This document shows, piece by piece, positions 55,511 to 63,454 of a stretch of DNA of 64,000 nucleotides (its first letter is position 1; every line of letters begins with the position of its first letter). Origin of the DNA: Prinia subflava (taxonomy: Eukaryota > Chordata > Aves > Passeriformes > Cisticolidae); assembly GCF_021018805.1 (NCBI RefSeq), contig NW_026960607.1, forward strand, positions 2,172,501 to 2,236,500, in the 5' to 3' direction. The translations under genes were made by a program, and so were the position numbers. The notes below the pieces were generated by a model, which was given only the letters and a program-made list of their open reading frames with translations, had not been told where the DNA came from and did no database searches.

Positions 55511-55954
55511 TGTTAGCGTAGGAAAACATATAACCACACGAAGGCGATCATATGCGGTTCTTTATTCAAGCGCGCGGGACACAGGGGTGATAATACACCC
55601 AAATCTGATGTCCAAAGGATACAGAGTCGATTCGTGATTTTTATAGTTTAAATTATACACATGTTAACTAACCCCCACCCCTAGATACTGATTATCCTAT
55701 TCCTTAGTTACTATCTTAAATCATACCTACGCTTCTACCCTGATCCACACTTGATTTGGTTAAAACAATGCTTCTCAATTATCCCCTGAGTTGCAGTCAC
55801 ACTTCATTCGGTCATTACAATAGCATGGAGCTGTTTGCAGAAGCTGACGCTTGTTCCGAGCTAGCTGCGTCAAGTTCCAGTTGTACGTTCTCTACTTTCC
55901 TCCCCCTACACATACCTCAACCCAGAAATTATATTTTTTAACCCTCCACCAACA
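55511..55954 (-). repeat. ERV-D 5' LTR
   Basis: Identical to 47382-47825. AATAAA is on the minus strand at 55561-55566. A 61-codon plus-strand frame occurs in both LTRs and is not a gene. Confidence 0.95.
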
Positions 55955-55958
55955 CCCG

Positions 55959-56087
55959 GGGGTGCAAGGCGCCTGTTATCTTAGTATCTTTGGTTCACTT
56001 GCATTCTTGTCTCCTGCTTTGGGTAAACACTCTCCTTCTTATCAAGCATCCTTGCATTCCTACATATTTCTGTTTTTTCTAAGGGCA
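55959..56087 (-). repeat. ERV-C 5' LTR, segment 2
   Basis: Matches about 28776-28907 and joins segment 1 across ERV-D. It ends in GGGCA, the target duplication of sLTR-4. Confidence 0.85.
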
Positions 56088-56707
56088 TGTGAAAAATGTG
56101 AAATGATTAATTCATGTTCTTATAGTTAATGAAATATTATTGAAAACTATAAAACTGTATATCTGTGTGTGTTATATGAAAATGTAAGTTTCAGGACACC
56201 TTGTAACATTTGGCTAAACCAAATGTTGAAAAGGCAGGCTTCACCCGAGAAACTCACATTCAGAAAGAGACAATAGGTTTACAGGAAACCGGCAGCATCC
56301 TCGAGCACCAGGAGGAGACCCATCAAGACACCCTCACAGATCATCAGGCATCTTCATCCATATCTCGACCATTCATCAGCCCTAAGGATCTATAGAAACT
56401 GGACATTAACATATGAACTGAGAGAAAGAACTCTTTTCAGCCTGGTGGAGACACCCTTGAATTTGAATAGCTAGCCGGGAAACAAAGGGAAATATGGGGA
56501 AATATTGCCGAGGGCAGAATAAAGTGTATAAAAACTAAGCCCCGAACCCTGCCAGGTTCTGTATCTCACGGTTCACCCTTGGCATTTTCCCGGGAAAAAG
56601 ACTAAGTATCTCCGCTGTTGGTGGGTTTATCGAAATTCTGTAATTTGATCTTTGTTAGTAAACCAAATTATTATTTCAATTGGAATATTGTATTGGCATT
56701 TATAACA
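56088..56707 (+). mobile_element. sLTR-4: solo LTR nested in the ERV-C 5' LTR
   Basis: 620 bp, TGTGAAAAATG...TTATAACA. GGGCA is duplicated at 56083-56087 and 56708-56712. AATAAA at 56518-56523 and TATAAAA at 56527-56533 lie close together on the plus strand. Continuity of the ERV-C LTR across it is proven by the uninterrupted copy at 28900-28989. Confidence 0.9.
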
Positions 56708-56712
56708 GGGCA

Positions 56713-56791
56713 GCAATACATCATCTGAATGCCTACTTTTTAATGAACTTTTCTAATTTCTATGATTAATATCCTCTAATTTCCAATATCA
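56713..56791 (-). repeat. ERV-C 5' LTR, segment 3
   Basis: Matches about 28912-28989 and ends CCAATATCA, the outer (U3) end of the LTR. Confidence 0.85.
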
Positions 56792-56889
56792 TGTCTCAAT
56801 TACTCCTGCTGCAGCTTTTTTCTCCCAAGTCACAGCTCCAGGGAGTCTGTATGGCATTCCTGTGTTGAAGCACAAACTGTACATGACTG
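56792..56889. other. Host spacer between ERV-C and ERV-E
   Basis: Short sequence with no feature. Because the ERV-E LTR start is not fixed, part of it may belong to that LTR or the reverse. Confidence 0.35.
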
Positions 56890-57359
56890 TGTTGCAGGTA
56901 GGCCCTATGCCCCAGCTGTGAATGCCTGGTTAAGGCACAAGGGGCTTTCTCTGCTCTGAGAACTTGCCAGGGAAAGCAGATGCCATGGGTTGGTTTAGGC
57001 ACTTGGGAATACTTTGTTAGGGAAAAGGACGGACCATCTGCTGTTACATCCCCCTGGGGAAATGGTTTCTTCTCCCTCAGGGACCCCTGGAACTCCTGTC
57101 ATGTAGTCTGACCCTTCCTTCCCCTTCTGACCCCATTGGCTGTGTGCCAGCTGGCCCCTCCCTGAGAAATCTTGAGAAAAAGGACCCCTGTCCCCCGTCC
57201 GCTCTCTCTCTCCTGGGACATCAACCTGGAATAAAGGACTGCAGCTAAAAGGGTGAGAGCCTCTTTTGAATCCTTATCCTGTCTTTCTTGATACAATCCT
57301 ACTAGGCCTGAGAAGGGCTGAGCTAGCTGAGACCCTTTGAGGGAAATAGGTTTGTATCA
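56890..57359 (+). repeat. ERV-E 5' LTR (left end provisional)
   Basis: The right end is TTTGTATCA at 57351-57359, two bases before the PBS. AATAAA is at 57230-57235. TGTTGCAGG at 56890 resembles the ERV-A LTR start and would give a 470-bp LTR. TGTTACA near 57040 is an alternative start. No clear TATA box. Confidence 0.55.
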
Positions 57360-57361
57360 AT

Positions 57362-57379
57362 TGGCCCCCAAAGTGGGTT
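57362..57379 (+). other. ERV-E primer binding site
   Basis: TGGCCCCCAAAGTGGGTT agrees with the Lys-1,2 type site at 14 of 18 positions from recall. This fits a betaretrovirus-like element. Confidence 0.6.
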
Positions 57380-57985
57380 TAAATATAGAAACCCATGCGG
57401 AGCTGGAGACCTTTCAGGGTCTCATAAGCTTTTTGGGAAGTTCAATTACCCTAGCCACTTTGGCCACATGTTGTTGCTATAGGTGGGTAGGGATAAGCTC
57501 GTAGCTTGTGGTTGCCCAGCCACGAGTGAGCTAAAAGACAGGACCTTCAGTTGCTTCTGACTCAGCATATGATACCACGGACCAGGTAAAGACCTCCGTT
57601 TGATCGGTACCGCAAACTGGGAGGGCGTAATTTTACCTTTGCTAGTAGCAGCGGGTGGATTTTAGGACCCTGCGGCGGGGATTTTTTTTCTTTTTTTTCT
57701 TTCGTTTCCGATTGCCGCAGCCCGCGGACCCGTGGGGCGGCTCCGCACAAGGAGCCCTGCTTTTCGGGGAAACCCCGGCCCGGGCACGTATCCCATCGGC
57801 CAAGCAAGGCTGCGGGGACCCCCCGGTGCCACCGGGGCTGGAGAAACGGCGCGGACACGTGACCGCAGCCCCCGAGTTTTCCCCGCCTGTTCTCTCTGGT
57901 TATAGGAGACACAGGAGTTACATACAGCTGACTGTAGCAGCTGGAGGCTGGATTTTGAGCTAATAGCTTTCAATAATATCGAATC
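57380..57985 (+). other. ERV-E leader
   Basis: Untranslated leader, GC-rich at 57660-57890, with a T-rich tract near 57683. No gene seen; short open frames on both strands have no domain. Confidence 0.55.
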
Positions 57986-59782
57986 ATGGGCATACAGCTA
58001 TCAGCTCCTCAAAAGAGTATATTAAAACAACTCCAGGACCTTTTAATTAACGTTAAAATTTCCAAAAGGCTGCAAAAACGATTTGTTCGTTGGTTAGAAC
58101 ATGAATTTACTGAAGCTGAATTGTTGCAGATAGATACTGTTTCCTTTTGGGACAACGTGGGTACTGTGATCACAGATAAAGTCCAAAATAATGATCACGC
58201 CGCTTCTGTATTTATCCCAATATTTTTGCAAGCTCGTAAACATCTGTTAGAGTTAAACAAACCCAGCCAGGAGCAAAAACTTACCCCATGTAATCCCCCC
58301 TCTGATCCACCTTTATACCCGGGTTTACCTTTGTCCCGGGATCCTTTTAACAAAGCCAGTTTCTCTCCCCATGATCTCGGCGGGGGGGCAGGGGCGGCCC
58401 GGGACTTCTGCCAGGCGGCAGAGCCCCTGGGAGACCCTCTCCACGTGGCTGATAACAGTGGCGGCTGCCATGTGCCCCGACCTTCCCCCCACGACCCCTT
58501 CCCCCCCCAACCCCCTCCCCCTGCCCCCGCCCCCACCCCATACCCCTGTGCCAACCCCTGCTGGCCTCCGGCAGCCCCACCCCACCCCTCCTCCGCCTGC
58601 CTCCTTCCCGGCTGTTGCGGCGGCCCAGAGGGGGCCGGCCCCTCCTCCCACTGCCTCCCCGGCAGCAGGGAGAGGGCCGCCCCCTCCCCCCTGCACGGCC
58701 ACAGCGGGGGGTATGATTGCCACACGGCGGGGGGAGGGGGACAGCCTGGGTTGCCCAGCCAGCACGGACAGAGCATGCCTTTCCTTCCCCACCCCCAAGG
58801 GACTGCACACGCTGTAACCCCGGTATCCCCAGACACGGGGGGACCGGCAGCAGTTTCCAGACCCTTGGCAAATGCAGACGAACACATTTTCTCTGTCGCT
58901 CCAGTGACATATGTAGGCAGAAGGCAAGGTTCTAGGCAATACCAGCCACTGTCCTACCAAGACAAGAAAGAACTATGCAAAGTACAACGTGAGTTTGGCA
59001 GGGACACCCCCATCTTTAAAGGGATGTTTAGAGCCACATTTGATTCTAATGAAATGGTCCCTAATGATATTAAAGACTTATTCAGATGTCTGTTATCTCC
59101 CTCAGAGTATGATCTGTGGGACAATATGTGGAAAAGAGCTTTAAGAACACTTTTACAGGAGCTTCAGCAAAACCCTAATATGGCTAAAGACACTGAGAAT
59201 AATGATATTACATTTGAACATCTTTGTGGTGAAGGTGTCTGGGCTTGCCCCGAAAAACAAACCCGAGTATTATCCAAACAAATTTTACTTAGGATTAGCA
59301 ATGTTGCAGAGAAAATGTTTTATCAGCTACCATCAAGGGAAGGGAAAGGAAGTTATGTCAATATTAAACAATTTGCTACGGAGAATTTCTTACAGTTTGT
59401 TGATCGTCTGAGGACACAGGTGGAACACCAAATACCAGATCCCGTGGTGCAGGCAGAGCTGATCAAAGAGATGGCTCAAAGAAATGCTAATGAGACCTGT
59501 CGTAGAATCATCCTCACACTCCCCTTGGACCCTCCACCTACTCTGTCCCAGATGATAGAAGCTTGTTCCAGACGGGCAGAAATGTTCTGCACATCTGAAA
59601 GACATCCTGGAACAACACACCCACAGCATACAGCCCCTGCTGGACCACACCCCAGCAGGCAACAGATGCCACCAGACCAGCTGCAGCGCATCATCTGCCT
59701 CCGCTGCAAGAAACCAGGACACTTCGCCAGATCCTGCCCTCAGACCCAGAAGCAGAAGAAATTCAACAAACAAAAAAACTGA
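57986..59782 (+). CDS. gag: ERV-E gag, intact
   Basis: 598 codons. MGIQLSA gives Gly2 for myristoylation, and the matrix domain covers about residues 1-95. LYPGL near residue 112 is a YPxL-type late motif that would recruit ALIX. A long Pro/Gly-rich linker (about 120-290) is encoded by very GC-rich DNA. Capsid follows (from about SVAPVTYVG), with the conserved region NFLQFVDRLRTQVEHQI resembling the major homology region zone. One CCHC knuckle (CLRCKKPGHFARSC) lies near the end. The stop TGA at 59780-59782 directly follows the slippery heptamer. ERV-A Gag aligns throughout but is broken. Confidence 0.9.
   Translation: MGIQLSAPQKSILKQLQDLLINVKISKRLQKRFVRWLEHEFTEAELLQIDTVSFWDNVGTVITDKVQNNDHAASVFIPIFLQARKHLLELNKPSQEQKLTPCNPPSDPPLYPGLPLSRDPFNKASFSPHDLGGGAGAARDFCQAAEPLGDPLHVADNSGGCHVPRPSPHDPFPPQPPPPAPAPTPYPCANPCWPPAAPPHPSSACLLPGCCGGPEGAGPSSHCLPGSRERAAPSPLHGHSGGYDCHTAGGGGQPGLPSQHGQSMPFLPHPQGTAHAVTPVSPDTGGPAAVSRPLANADEHIFSVAPVTYVGRRQGSRQYQPLSYQDKKELCKVQREFGRDTPIFKGMFRATFDSNEMVPNDIKDLFRCLLSPSEYDLWDNMWKRALRTLLQELQQNPNMAKDTENNDITFEHLCGEGVWACPEKQTRVLSKQILLRISNVAEKMFYQLPSREGKGSYVNIKQFATENFLQFVDRLRTQVEHQIPDPVVQAELIKEMAQRNANETCRRIILTLPLDPPPTLSQMIEACSRRAEMFCTSERHPGTTHPQHTAPAGPHPSRQQMPPDQLQRIICLRCKKPGHFARSCPQTQKQKKFNKQKN
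59773..59779 (+). other. ERV-E gag-pro -1 frameshift site (AAAAAAC)
   Basis: Reads A AAA AAC in the gag frame, followed at once by TGA. AAAAAAC is among the most efficient known retroviral slip sites. Seven bases further, ACAGCG (59787-59792) can pair with CGCTGT (59799-59804). An overlapping alternative pairs GCGCGT (59790-59795) with ACGCGC (59815-59820). Confidence 0.9.
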
Positions 59783-60648
59783 ATTTACAGCGCGTGCCCG
59801 CTGTTGATGCTACAACGCGCAAAGATATAAATATAGCGGGACTCACATTGGCAAAAGCTTCTCTCTTAAAGAAAAAGGGGGGGGAGGGCAGGTCACGGGG
59901 TGGGGAGGTGCAGAAAAATGTAAATGTTAAATGCTCAACTAACAAGGTTTGGCAGCCACTTGGCCGTTTTAGACTTGTAACTACCAAAGGTTTCCATTTC
60001 AGATCTACTGAGTGGATGGTTATAACAGTTGACCTGTCTAACATCTCACAGGACCTGACGGTTTACCACATGGGATTGGACAGTGAGTATTTTGTTATTG
60101 GGGACACGGCACACACACCCTTGGAAATTGAGATAGCTCCCATGACCATAAAAGGAAAAATAATAGGTCTCATGTTGTTGGCTCGTTGTACACACCCACC
60201 CTTTTATCTGGTAGCGGGGCAAATTCTTGCCCAAGCCATACCGGTTCCAGCAGAAATCACAGCAGACGGTAAATCACCAGAGGTCTACTGGACAGAGGTG
60301 GTGGGGGAACCTAAACCCTCTATGATGTGCAACATTACTTGTGGGTCAGAGCGCCTCCTAGTGGCAGGAGTGCTCGACACGGGAGCTCAGGTTACCGTAC
60401 TGCCACAAAGCATGTGGCCTTCAAACTGGGAATTAGAGCCGGTGGCAGGCAAACTTCAGGGCATGGGAGGAATCTCAATGGCAAGGATTTCGAAAAACGT
60501 GGTGCAAATTGAGGGACCTGATGGAAAGGTGGCGAATGTCCGTCCTTTCGTAGCAGATTATAACGCCCCACTGTGGGGGAGGGACACCATGTCCCAGTGG
60601 GGAGTCCAATTGGTCATTCCTAAAACACCCCAGGATTTTTGCAAGTAG
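59779..60648 (+). CDS. pro: ERV-E pro: dUTPase-like region plus aspartic protease
   Basis: 290 codons entered by -1 shift. The dUTPase-like part has MGLDSEYFVIGD and ends YLVAGQILAQAIPVP, whose GQILAQ matches the family's Gly-rich closing motif. The central uridine-binding and catalytic Asp motifs are not obvious, so activity is doubtful. The protease has the active site GVLDTGAQVTVLP (Asp at 60376-60378), flap LQGMGGISMA and PLWGRDTMSQW. It keeps DTG where ERV-A has DSG. Its stop at 60646-60648 lies just after the pro-pol slip site. Confidence 0.86.
   Translation: MNLQRVPAVDATTRKDINIAGLTLAKASLLKKKGGEGRSRGGEVQKNVNVKCSTNKVWQPLGRFRLVTTKGFHFRSTEWMVITVDLSNISQDLTVYHMGLDSEYFVIGDTAHTPLEIEIAPMTIKGKIIGLMLLARCTHPPFYLVAGQILAQAIPVPAEITADGKSPEVYWTEVVGEPKPSMMCNITCGSERLLVAGVLDTGAQVTVLPQSMWPSNWELEPVAGKLQGMGGISMARISKNVVQIEGPDGKVANVRPFVADYNAPLWGRDTMSQWGVQLVIPKTPQDFCK
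60633..60639 (+). other. ERV-E pro-pol -1 frameshift site (GGATTTT)
   Basis: Reads G GAT TTT in the pro frame, three codons before its stop. A slip enters pol at 60639. It corresponds to GGATTTC in ERV-A. Confidence 0.8.
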
Positions 60649-63356
60649 CCACTGTGGAGCGCCCTACCCATAAGTTAAAGTGGTTGGAAAACACCCCCAG
60701 ATGGGTAGCACAGTGGCCTTTGAGTAAAGAAAAGCTCAAGGCGCTGGAAAAACTCGTGGAAGAGCAATTGGCTCAGGGACATATTGTGGAGACAACAAGC
60801 CCCTGGAATTTCCCGATCTTTGTGATAAAGAAACCGGGAAAGGACAAGTGGAGGTTGCTCCATGATCTAAGAGAAATTAATAAAATAGTAGAAGACATGG
60901 GACCCCTCCAACCAGGGATGCCCACTCCAACAATGCTCCCCCGAGATTGGAAATTGGCTGTCTTAGACATCAAGGACTGTTTTTTCCAAATTCCATTGCA
61001 CCCTGAAGATGCCCCTAGGTTTGCCTTCTCAGTTCCCACTGTCAATAGACAGGCCCCAATGAAGCGTTATCACTGGAGGGTCCTTCCCCAGGGTCTCAAA
61101 TCAAGTCCTTTCATATGCCAACAATATGTAGCCTCATTACTGTCTCCAATACGCGCACAGAGAAAAGAAGCCATCATCCTTCACTACATGGATGATGTGC
61201 TAGTGTGTGCCCCCAATGACTCTATACTCCAACACACGCTTGACCTAGTGGTTAAAGTTTTAACCTCTGCTGGATTTCAATTACAGGAGGACAAGGTTCA
61301 AAGGATGCCACCTTGGAAATACCTGGGCTTGCAAATCAGTGCAAGGACTGTTGTTCCACAGAGCTTAGAAATTGGTTGCAATCCAAAAACTCTAGCAGAT
61401 CTCCACTCCCTGTGTGGGTCTTTGAATTGGGTAAGACCCTGGCTAGGCCTCACAAATCAAGATCTAGAACCCCTCTTCAATTTATTGAAGGGGGAGAAGG
61501 AGCTGACGTCTCCCAGGGAGCTGACCCCAGAGGCGAAGACAGCAATCGAAAAGGTACAAAAAGCCTTGTCAGAGAGACAGGCTCACCGGTGTGAGCCAAA
61601 GGTGCCTTTCCAGTTCATTGTTCTAGGAAAACTGCCACACCTGCATGGCTTGATCTTTCAATGGATCGAGGAAGAGAGAGATTCACTGTTGATAATAGAG
61701 TGGGTTTTCCTCTCCCACCAAAGATCCAAGACCATCACAGAGCCACAGGAGCTGATAGCACAGCTGATTCGGAAGGCCAGGGTAAGATTGTGTGAATTGG
61801 CAGGTTGTGACTTTGCATGCATTCACCTCCCGGTCAGACTTTCAGAGGAGGGAAAGAACTCTCCTGAGAGATTGACCAAAGAGATGTTTGAGCATTTGCT
61901 GCAGAGCAATGCCAGTCTCCAACTATCTCTGGACAGCTACAGGGGACAAATATCAGTCCATGCCCCGTCCCACAAGTTGTTCAATGAGGAATTCCACCTC
62001 ATTCCTCATGAGAAAAGGAGTCGGAGACCACTCAAAGCTCTCACAGTCTTCACAGACGCATCGGGGGCTTCGAACAAGTCCGTCGTGACTTGGAGGAACC
62101 CACGGACTCAGCATTGGGAAGCTGATGTTGAGTTTGTGGAGGGATCCCCCCAAGTGGCTGAACTGGCCGCAGTGGTAAGAGCTTTTGAGAAGTTCTCAGA
62201 ACCAATCAATTTGGTAACTGACTCTGCCTATGTGGCGGGAGTAGTGTCCAGAGCGGAGCAGGCTGTGCTCAAAGAAATAGAGAATGAACATCTCTTCAGG
62301 TTGCTTTCAAAGCTAATCTATTTGGTTTCTCATCGACAGCACCCGTTTTACGTGATGCATGTGAGGTCACACACTGATTTGCCAGGTGAGATCGCAGAGG
62401 AGAATCGCCAGGCAGACTCCCTTGCTGCACCAGTTGAAAAGGCACATCTCCCTGATGTCTTCCAGCAGGCAAAACTGAGTCACCAACATTACCATCAAAA
62501 TGTGCCAGCCCTGATCCGACAATTCCAGCTAACACGGAGCCAGGCTCGAGCCATTGTAGGTACCTGTCCGAACTGCCAGCTCCAGGTCATGCCATCGATG
62601 GGCATGGGGGTTAACCCCAGAGGCCTAGGCAGCTGTGAGGTATGGCAAACAGACATCACACACATTCCTAGTTTTGGTCGCCTCAAATATGTTCATGTGA
62701 GCATTGACACATATTCAGGTGCAGTGTATGCCTCTGCCCACGCAGGAGAAAAATCCATACATGCCAAGCAGCACCTAGTGCAAGCCTTTGCAGTGTTGGG
62801 AATTCCAAAAACAATCAAAACTGATAACGGCCCAGGGTATGTGTCCAAGGAGTTCCTAGAATTTGTCCAGCAGTGGGGAGTGGAGCATAAAACTGGCATC
62901 CCTCACTCCCCCACAGGTCAAGCTGTGATCGAGCGTGCACACCAAACGCTCAAACAGGTTCTGGCTAGGCAGAACTCCTCGGCTTCGTGGATGACACCAC
63001 AGCAGAAGCTCTGCAAAGCCATGTTCACCATCAATTTTCTGAACTGTTCATTTGAAAACATGAGTCCGCCTGTGGTACGTCATTTTAATAGTGGTGATCA
63101 GTTTAAATTGTCTCAGCGTCCACCGGTTTTGATTAGGGATCCTGAAACTTGGGAAACCAGAGGTCCCTATGAGCTGGTGACCTGGGGTCGTGGCTATGCA
63201 TGTGTGGCTACTCCCTCAGGCCCTCGGTGGATTCCCCAGAAGTGGGTGAAACCTTTTGTCCCCAAAAATCCAGCTCCAGCAGAAGGGGACGAGAAGCAAG
63301 TGACTGATGCTTCGAAGAGAAGACGCCGCCGGATGGAAGAGAAAGAACCTCCTTAG
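60639..63356 (+). CDS. pol: ERV-E pol: reverse transcriptase, RNase H, integrase, intact
   Basis: 905 codons without interruption, read by frameshift from pro, so no ATG is needed. RT: LDIKDCFFQIPL, LPQGLKSSPFICQ and YMDD at residues 183-186 (61185-61196). RNase H: TVFTDASGAS near residue 473, EGSPQVAELAAV and TDSAYVAGV. Integrase: HH-CC zinc motif around residues 608-647 (CPNC), then D672, D729 and E765. The last two are separated by 35 residues, the canonical DX35E spacing. The C-terminal RGYACVATPSGPRWIPQKWVKP is betaretroviral in style. All catalytic residues I can identify are present. Confidence 0.93.
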   Translation: MQVATVERPTHKLKWLENTPRWVAQWPLSKEKLKALEKLVEEQLAQGHIVETTSPWNFPIFVIKKPGKDKWRLLHDLREINKIVEDMGPLQPGMPTPTMLPRDWKLAVLDIKDCFFQIPLHPEDAPRFAFSVPTVNRQAPMKRYHWRVLPQGLKSSPFICQQYVASLLSPIRAQRKEAIILHYMDDVLVCAPNDSILQHTLDLVVKVLTSAGFQLQEDKVQRMPPWKYLGLQISARTVVPQSLEIGCNPKTLADLHSLCGSLNWVRPWLGLTNQDLEPLFNLLKGEKELTSPRELTPEAKTAIEKVQKALSERQAHRCEPKVPFQFIVLGKLPHLHGLIFQWIEEERDSLLIIEWVFLSHQRSKTITEPQELIAQLIRKARVRLCELAGCDFACIHLPVRLSEEGKNSPERLTKEMFEHLLQSNASLQLSLDSYRGQISVHAPSHKLFNEEFHLIPHEKRSRRPLKALTVFTDASGASNKSVVTWRNPRTQHWEADVEFVEGSPQVAELAAVVRAFEKFSEPINLVTDSAYVAGVVSRAEQAVLKEIENEHLFRLLSKLIYLVSHRQHPFYVMHVRSHTDLPGEIAEENRQADSLAAPVEKAHLPDVFQQAKLSHQHYHQNVPALIRQFQLTRSQARAIVGTCPNCQLQVMPSMGMGVNPRGLGSCEVWQTDITHIPSFGRLKYVHVSIDTYSGAVYASAHAGEKSIHAKQHLVQAFAVLGIPKTIKTDNGPGYVSKEFLEFVQQWGVEHKTGIPHSPTGQAVIERAHQTLKQVLARQNSSASWMTPQQKLCKAMFTINFLNCSFENMSPPVVRHFNSGDQFKLSQRPPVLIRDPETWETRGPYELVTWGRGYACVATPSGPRWIPQKWVKPFVPKNPAPAEGDEKQVTDASKRRRRRMEEKEPP

Positions 63357-63454
63357 AGGTGGATTCCTTCTGGCAGAAACAGGAACCTTTTTAACATGTT
63401 TTTAAAAATGTTTATTTTTCCCTTCCAGAGAAAACCTACCTCCCACTCAACCCT
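63357..63454 (+). other. ERV-E pol-env junction with probable env splice acceptor
   Basis: TTTATTTTTCCCTTCCAG ends at 63428, 26 bases before the env ATG. It is a strong acceptor and the likely site for the spliced env mRNA. Confidence 0.6.

Larger units (their letters stand above)
47382..55954 (-). mobile_element. ERV-D: young gamma-like provirus in the ERV-C 5' LTR
   Basis: Two 444-bp LTRs (47382-47825, 55511-55954) look identical base for base. CCCG is duplicated outside them (47378-47381, 55955-55958), and removing the element with one CCCG restores the ERV-C LTR sequence. The 4-bp duplication and the PBS, gag-pro, pol and env layout are gammaretroviral. gag-pro and env are fully open; pol has two stops and a 2-base loss. 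Confidence 0.95.
28368..56791 (-). mobile_element. ERV-C: old gamma-like provirus split by five later insertions
   Basis: The two LTR copies at 28368-28989 and 46969-56791 (composite) bracket a minus-strand PBS, gag, pro, pol and env. Its parts are displaced by ERV-B, sLTR-3, ERV-F, ERV-D and sLTR-4. Gag, pro and pol follow the gammaretroviral plan, with gag and pro in the same frame separated by one stop codon. The LTR copies differ at well over 5% of positions in the first 300 bp by eye, so the element is clearly older than its passengers. I could not find a convincing target duplication at 28364-28367 versus 56792 onward. All coding regions are broken. Confidence 0.88.

Noticed and set aside
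58195..58960. Long minus-strand frames opposite ERV-E gag
   Set aside because: They are shadows of the GC-rich proline linker on the other strand.
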